This document shows positions 59,233 to 64,000 of a DNA stretch of 64,000 nucleotides, piece by piece. A model generated the notes under the pieces. The model worked only from the letters and a program-made list of their open reading frames with translations, did not search any database and was not told the origin of the DNA. The translations under genes were made by a program, and so were the position numbers. Origin of the DNA: an uncultured Parolsenella sp. Lineage in GTDB: Bacteria; Actinomycetota; Coriobacteriia; Coriobacteriales; Atopobiaceae. The stretch spans positions 62,001-126,000 of the forward strand of contig NZ_CAKUIH010000005.1 of the NCBI RefSeq assembly GCF_934660935.1, read 5' to 3'. Numbering within the stretch: the stretch's first letter is position 1; the number at the start of each line of letters is the position of its first letter.

Positions 59233-60703
59233 GAACACAAGTCAGATGGCGCTATCCGCTGATGCGCCCGCCACCAAGCCACGCGTGCCCAAGCGCATCG
59301 CTGCCGTCATCATCAACTCGCTCAAGGGTGGCGTGGTGCCGCGCATCGGCCTGCCCTACGTAACGGTCGGCCGCGAGACTGAAATTCGCGCCCTCCTCCA
59401 TGACCTCGACCTTATCGCCAACGGCGGCGCCAGCTTCCGCTTCCTCGTAGGTCGCTACGGCGCGGGCAAGAGCTTCCTGCTCCAGACGATCCGCACGCAC
59501 GCGATGGGCAAGGGCTTCGTCGTTGCGGACGCAGACCTCTCGCCAGAGCGTCGCCTCCAAGGCACCGCCGGGCAGGGCCTCGCCACCTACCGCGAGCTCA
59601 TTCGCAACCTCTCGACCAAGACGCGTCCGGAGGGCGGCGCGCTCCAGCTCGTGCTCGATCGCTGGGTCGCCACCATTGATGCCTCCCCCGCCGGCGCAGA
59701 GGCAGCCCTCGCCGCAGCATGCGCTCCGCTCGAGGAGATGGTCCACGGGTTCGACTTCGCCCGCATCCTGCGAGCCTACCACGAGGCCAGCATCCAGGGG
59801 GATGACGAGCGCCGCGCCGCCGTCCTCAGGTGGCTCCGTGGCGAGTACCGCACCAAGACCGAGGCCCGTGGCGAGCTCGGCATCTCCTGCTGCATCGGCG
59901 ATGACGACTGGTATGACTACCTCAAGCTCCTCGCGCAGTTCCTCGTGGGCGCCGGCTATCAGGGCATGCTCGTCCTCATCGATGAGCTGGTGAACCTCTA
60001 CAAGATCCCAAACGCCATCACCCGCCAGTACAACTACGAGAAGATCCTCACGATGTACAACGACACGCTCCAGGGCAAGGCGCACCACCTGGGCATCATC
60101 ATGGGCGGCACTCCGCAATCAATCGAGGACCGCCGCCGCGGAGTCTACTCGTACGAAGCCCTGCGCTCGCGCTTGGCAGAGGGCCGCTTCGCGCGCGAGG
60201 GCATGTATGACATGCTCGCGCCCGTTATCAAGCTGAATCCCCTCACCTATGAGGAGCTTCTCGTCCTGACGGAGAAACTCTCGGACATTCATGCGGGCTA
60301 CTTTGGGTATGAGCGCACGCTTGGCACGGAGGACCTCGTCAGGTTCCTCCAGCTCGAGTACGGGCGCGTCGGCGCGGATACCCATCTCACCCCGCGCGAG
60401 GTCATCCGCGACTTCGTCGAGCTTCTCGACATCCTCCACCAGAACCCCGGTACCACGATCGAGAGCATTCTCGCGGGCGACGGGTCCGGCGTGGGCGATA
60501 CGCCGAGTGGTGCCAGCGCACTGGTCGCCACCACGTCGGCAGCCGGCAACACGGCGGACGCGGCAGCGCGGAACGGGGGCGTGACGCTCGCGGGTGCTGC
60601 GCCGTCGGGCTCGGCAGCCGCTGGCACGGCCTCCACCATCGCGGGCGCGAGCCGTCCCGCCGAAGGCACATCCAGCAGAGACTTCTCCGGGTTCAAGCTC
60701 TGA
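59225..60703 (+). CDS. BrxD-like ATP-binding protein (DUF2791 family)
   Basis: A 492-residue P-loop ATPase. GRYGAGKS at 76-83 is Walker A, and VLIDELVNLY (250-259) Walker B. The HLGIIMGGTPQSIEDRRRGV stretch (288-307) with the Arg-rich sensor-like end, and the C-terminal LNPLTYEELLVLTEKLSDIH, are typical of the BREX/DUF2791 ATPase family. BrxD in BREX is a DNA-binding ATPase of the ORC/Cdc6-like AAA+ type. The C-terminal 90 residues are Ala/Ser/Gly-rich and not conserved. Its ATG overlaps the TerB gene's end (ATGAGTGA), showing translational coupling. The helicase gene starts on its stop codon. Confidence 0.9.
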   Translation: MSENTSQMALSADAPATKPRVPKRIAAVIINSLKGGVVPRIGLPYVTVGRETEIRALLHDLDLIANGGASFRFLVGRYGAGKSFLLQTIRTHAMGKGFVVADADLSPERRLQGTAGQGLATYRELIRNLSTKTRPEGGALQLVLDRWVATIDASPAGAEAALAAACAPLEEMVHGFDFARILRAYHEASIQGDDERRAAVLRWLRGEYRTKTEARGELGISCCIGDDDWYDYLKLLAQFLVGAGYQGMLVLIDELVNLYKIPNAITRQYNYEKILTMYNDTLQGKAHHLGIIMGGTPQSIEDRRRGVYSYEALRSRLAEGRFAREGMYDMLAPVIKLNPLTYEELLVLTEKLSDIHAGYFGYERTLGTEDLVRFLQLEYGRVGADTHLTPREVIRDFVELLDILHQNPGTTIESILAGDGSGVGDTPSGASALVATTSAAGNTADAAARNGGVTLAGAAPSGSAAAGTASTIAGASRPAEGTSSRDFSGFKL

Positions 60704-63276
60704 TGGACACCTTCTCTCGCTATGCGCCCTTCATCCAGGACTTCATCTATGACCATGAGTGGGAGAACCTCCGTGGCATCCAGGTGGCCGCTGCCGAGGC
60801 GATCTTCAACACGGATGACAACGTCCTGCTCACCGCGTCGACCGCGTCCGGCAAGACGGAGGCAGCGTTCTTCCCCATCCTCACGCTCTTCGACGAGAAC
60901 CCTCCCGCGAGCGTGGGCGCCATATACATCGGCCCCCTCAAGGCCCTCATCAATGATCAGTTCCTCCGCCTGGAGGAACTCTGCAACGAGGAGCACATCC
61001 CCGTCTGGCGTTGGCACGGGGACGTCTCCTCGAGCCACAAGGCCAAGCTCCTCAAGAAGCCGAGTGGCATCCTCCAAATCACGCCAGAGTCACTCGAGGC
61101 GCTTCTACTCCATAAGCACTCGGCCATCCCGCATCTGTTCAGCGACCTTCGCTTCGTCGTAATCGACGAGGTCCACTCGCTTCTGCGCGGAGACCGTGGC
61201 GGCCAAACGATTTCGCTCATCGAACGCCTCGGTCGCATCGCAGGCGTCAACCCGCGCCGCATCGGACTTTCTGCCACGATCGGCGACCCAGACGCCGTTG
61301 GCGCATTCCTCTCCGCGGACACGGGCCGCGGGTGGGTGGTTCCGCGCGTTCAGGAGCCCGAGCGCGTATGGAATCTCTCGATGGAGCACTTCTACCTTGA
61401 TGGAGAGCAGGCGGGAGACGCCTCGCTCGCCGAGGCGCTGCGCTCGCTTCGCGATTTCGACGCCTCGAGAAGGGCAGCAGACGCTCGCAAGGCGTCAAGC
61501 AGTAGCGCCGGACCCGCAAGCAACGCCGGCTCCGCAAGCAACAGCACCGGCCTCGCAAGCAACGCCTGCACTGACTCCAAAAACGAGAGCGGCATCGAGG
61601 CCACAAACGAAGACGGCGGCCGCGCGTCTGGCCCCGCTGTCGCCTCAAGAGACGACGAAACCTCCCTCGCCGCCCCATCCCCCATCGAGCCCGATGAGAT
61701 CGACGACGACTTCTTCATCTGTCCCACGCTCGACGTCGCCACGGACACTGCCCCCAAGGAGGCCGACCCCGGACTCGGTTATGTCTTCGAGCACTCACGC
61801 AACAAGAAATGCCTGCTCTTCGCCAACTCCCGTGAGGACGCGGAAGCCTACTGCACGGAGCTCCGTCGTTACTGCGAGCTCGTGCACGAGCCGGATCGCT
61901 TCCTGATCCACCACGGCAACCTCTCGAGCTCAATTCGCGAGTCCGCGGAGGATCTCATGCGCGACGAGACGCAGTGCATGACCACGGTCACCACGGCAAC
62001 TCTCGAGCTCGGCATCGACATCGGCCGTCTCGAGCGCGCCTTCCAGATCGACGCCCCCTTCACGGTGAGCGCGTTTCTCCAGCGCATGGGCCGTACCGGC
62101 CGCCGGGAGCGCCCTCCCGAGATGTGGTTCGTCATGCGCGAGGATCACCCTGACGTCAGGGCTCTCCTCCCGGAGACCATCCCGTGGAAACTCCTCCAGG
62201 GCATCGCCCTCGTCCAACTCTACCTCGAGGAGCGCTGGGTCGAGCCGCCTCGCCTCGACCGCCTCCCCTACAGCCTCCTGCTTCACCAGACGCTCGCCAC
62301 GCTCGCCAGCGAGGGCGAACTCTCCGCGAGCGAGCTTGCGGGCAGGGTGCTCAACCTCACCGTGTTCAGGCGCGTGAGTCCGGATGACTTCAAGGTCCTG
62401 CTCCGCCATCTCCTCGAGACGGACTACCTCGAGCTCACGGAGGCGGGAGCGCTCATCGTCGGCCTGGCCGGAGAACGCGTCGTCAACTCGTACAAGTTCT
62501 ACGGCGTCTTTCAGGAGAACATCGAGTACACCGTCCGCAGCGACTCAGCAGATCTTGGCACGCTCGTCGCGCCGCCGCCCCCGGGCGGCAAGGTCGCCAT
62601 CGCCGGCGCCACCTGGATGGTCGACGAGGTCGATCACAAGCGTCTCGTCGTCTACGTCACAAAGATCAAGGGCCGCGTGCCCGCCTATTTTGGCGAGTGC
62701 GCCGGCGACATCCACACGCACGTGCTCGAGCGCATGCGTCGCGTCCTTGAGGAGCGCTGCAACTATCCGTTCCTCATGCGCAACGCAACGGTACGTCTCG
62801 CCGTCGCGCGCCGCGCAGCCGCCGGCGCGGACATAGATCGCTCGCCCCTCATCAACCTGGGGGAGGACACGTGGGCACTCTTCCCCTGGCTTGGAAGCTA
62901 CGCGTTCCTCGCCCTCGAGCGCCTCATCAAGCACAAGTGCGCAAAACAGCTCGGCATCAAGGGCCTTGACCCGACTCGCCCCTACTACCTGCAGTTCCAC
63001 ATGAGCGCGGGCCCCGGCGAGTTCTTCCGAACCCTCATCGACGAGGCGAACAAGCCCTTCGACCCCCTCGACCTCCTCGGCCCGACGGAGGTCCCGGTTT
63101 TCGAGAAGTACGACAGCCTGCTCCCACCCGAGCTCGTACGAAAGGGCTTTGCGGAGGGCGTCCTCGACGTCCAAGGCATGAGAAGCCGCGTCAACGAATG
63201 GGAGCCCTACGCCACGAGCGCGGAGCTTCCGTCAGGCGGTGGGGTCCCCGGCGTCGATTTCCCTTGGTTCAGCTAG
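60703..63276 (+). CDS. DEVH-box helicase, Lhr/BrxH-like
   Basis: An 857-residue superfamily 2 helicase. Walker A is LTASTASGKTEAA (43-55), motif II is VIDEVHSL (153-160), motif III GLSATIGD (188-195), and the second RecA domain has KCLLFANSREDAEAYC (369-384), TTATLELGIDIG and QRMGRTGRR (460-468). The C-terminal 390 residues include a winged-helix and a beta domain as in Lhr-type helicases. An insert at 255-340 is low-complexity (Ala-Ser-Asn repeats). Related helicases (BrxHI) accompany BrxD in BREX systems. The start ATG uses the last base of the ATPase stop (TGATG). Tail ends at SGGGVPGVDFPWFS. Confidence 0.93.
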   Translation: MDTFSRYAPFIQDFIYDHEWENLRGIQVAAAEAIFNTDDNVLLTASTASGKTEAAFFPILTLFDENPPASVGAIYIGPLKALINDQFLRLEELCNEEHIPVWRWHGDVSSSHKAKLLKKPSGILQITPESLEALLLHKHSAIPHLFSDLRFVVIDEVHSLLRGDRGGQTISLIERLGRIAGVNPRRIGLSATIGDPDAVGAFLSADTGRGWVVPRVQEPERVWNLSMEHFYLDGEQAGDASLAEALRSLRDFDASRRAADARKASSSSAGPASNAGSASNSTGLASNACTDSKNESGIEATNEDGGRASGPAVASRDDETSLAAPSPIEPDEIDDDFFICPTLDVATDTAPKEADPGLGYVFEHSRNKKCLLFANSREDAEAYCTELRRYCELVHEPDRFLIHHGNLSSSIRESAEDLMRDETQCMTTVTTATLELGIDIGRLERAFQIDAPFTVSAFLQRMGRTGRRERPPEMWFVMREDHPDVRALLPETIPWKLLQGIALVQLYLEERWVEPPRLDRLPYSLLLHQTLATLASEGELSASELAGRVLNLTVFRRVSPDDFKVLLRHLLETDYLELTEAGALIVGLAGERVVNSYKFYGVFQENIEYTVRSDSADLGTLVAPPPPGGKVAIAGATWMVDEVDHKRLVVYVTKIKGRVPAYFGECAGDIHTHVLERMRRVLEERCNYPFLMRNATVRLAVARRAAAGADIDRSPLINLGEDTWALFPWLGSYAFLALERLIKHKCAKQLGIKGLDPTRPYYLQFHMSAGPGEFFRTLIDEANKPFDPLDLLGPTEVPVFEKYDSLLPPELVRKGFAEGVLDVQGMRSRVNEWEPYATSAELPSGGGVPGVDFPWFS

Positions 63277-63325
63277 GAGTCGAAACATCCAGGCGCAAGC
63301 CCAACATCAGACGGGACGGGTCCCG

Positions 63326-64000
63326 CTAGTCGTACATCGGCTCGCCGAGGAACTCCTCGTCGAAGGGGATCGCATCCGGGGCTGGCCAGTTGGCATCAGT
63401 CGCAACGAGCAGGTAGTTGTCCTCCACCGCAAAGGGGTCGTCCTCGCAGGGTATCACGTGCACATGGGCGAATACCTCGGCAAACGATGAGGCGATGTCT
63501 CGGAGGAACTCGATGTCCGCACCCGCCTCCGCGGAGACGACGTTTGCGAGCGCCAAGCCATCCGACACAAGGTTGGCACGCACCGCCCGTGCGGCTTCGA
63601 CGGTCGCAAGTGCGCGCACGGGTTCGGAGCCGTCGAACGCGTCAAGCACGACCGCGCCATACGGCTCGCTCCCAGAGGCGGCACCGTCCTCGAGGAAGGC
63701 TCGCCCGTCGCCCGTGATGAGGCGGCAGCGACCCGGATGGGCGGACATCGCCTCGTCGAGGAAGAACCAACGGCGTGCGACCTCGGTCACGGACGCGTCG
63801 ATCTCAACCACGTCGAGCGAAACATCATCGCGCGTCGCGAGCACGTGCTTGGGCCACGCGTAGCCACCGCCGCCGATCATGAGGACGTGACGCGTGTCGG
63901 GGCGCAGCGTGAAGGCGTGGTCAAAGGCGCGGTAGTAGGAAAACACGGGTTCCATGCGACGCTCGTCGAGGTAGGTGGCGCTTTGGTAGACGCCTCCTAT
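63326..64000 (-). CDS. Spermidine-synthase-like methyltransferase (5' end beyond the window)
   Basis: The gene enters from the right edge; 224 residues of its C-terminal part are visible. GGVYQSATYLDERR near the edge is the polyamine-synthase start of the core (the YQS motif), VLMIGGGGYAWPKHVLATR is the SAM or decarboxylated-SAM binding loop, VVEIDASVTEVARRWF the acidic ribose contact, and AVVLDAFDG the catalytic Asp region. The short C-terminus (MYD end) and divergent active site suggest a fused or stand-alone spermidine-synthase-like protein rather than a proven SpeE. It converges on the helicase operon; 49 bases lie between their stops. Confidence 0.82.
   Translation of the reverse strand: MGGVYQSATYLDERRMEPVFSYYRAFDHAFTLRPDTRHVLMIGGGGYAWPKHVLATRDDVSLDVVEIDASVTEVARRWFFLDEAMSAHPGRCRLITGDGRAFLEDGAASGSEPYGAVVLDAFDGSEPVRALATVEAARAVRANLVSDGLALANVVSAEAGADIEFLRDIASSFAEVFAHVHVIPCEDDPFAVEDNYLLVATDANWPAPDAIPFDEEFLGEPMYD

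Noticed and set aside
57433..63276. A complete BREX system
   Set aside because: Only BrxD-like and BrxH-like genes are present; PglZ, PglX, BrxA/B/C are absent from the window on both sides that can be seen.

Overview
The window comes from a GC-rich actinobacterial chromosome. The gene content (phosphoketolase, nadA-nadB-nadC-niaR cluster, single-chain purine synthase PurL, several zinc-ribbon/alanine-proline-rich membrane proteins, a DcuC-type carrier) and the style of the intergenic repeats suggest class Coriobacteriia, something like Olsenella, Collinsella or another member of Atopobiaceae/Coriobacteriaceae. That placement is an inference from gene content and codon use; no rRNA or tRNA gene was seen.

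Layout. 1-2.5 kb: the 5' part of citrate synthase behind a small ACT-domain sensor, then a DUF3793 protein plus flavodoxin with metal-regulator-like operators. 2.5-6.5 kb: a complete de novo NAD pathway operon (nadA, nadB, nadC, niaR) read leftward behind a 14-bp inverted repeat that fits a NiaR operator. 6.8-12 kb: trmB, phosphoketolase xfp and a LacI-type regulator with a candidate operator in front of xfp. 12-24.8 kb: two divergent zinc-ribbon proteins and a third nearby, MscS, PcrA-type helicase, a 2-hydroxyacid dehydrogenase-like protein, UppP, a universal stress protein, a secreted coiled-coil/double-psi-barrel protein and a DMT transporter. 24.8-34.6 kb: M16C peptidase, nitroreductase, HAD phosphatase, RecQ, homoserine dehydrogenase, DJ-1/PfpI protein. 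34.9-46 kb: a Tet(M)-like GTPase, two overlapping U32 peptidase-type ORFs, a transglutaminase-like protein bracketed by inverted two-hairpin repeats, PurL and an M42-type aminopeptidase. 46-52 kb: a 3-hydroxyacyl-CoA-type dehydrogenase, a small membrane protein, a DUF1893 protein, and a PatB/MalY lyase plus DcuC-like carrier operon divergent from a MarR regulator. 52-57.3 kb: a large FtsX-type permease with a long coiled coil, a DUF3825 protein and a DUF554 membrane protein. 57.4-63.3 kb: a tightly overlapping three-gene operon (TerB-N/TerB-C protein, BrxD-like ATPase, Lhr-like DEVH helicase), then the 3' part of a spermidine-synthase-like methyltransferase gene.

The most notable accessory item is the three-gene operon at 57433-63276. 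Two of its three products resemble BREX components, but there is no PglZ, PglX or BrxC beside them, and a TerB-domain protein leads the operon. It is a good candidate for a compact DNA-processing or phage-defence system.

The second theme is an unusual density of small non-coding repeats: perfect hairpins with a GGGAC/GTCCC core, present in two subtypes that also occur as an inverted compound pair around one gene; a five-copy array with a 30-31 bp period at 6643-6778; a four-copy AT-rich palindrome cluster at 33742-33938; and tandem duplications that start at or overlap stop codons (mscS, purL, M42 peptidase).
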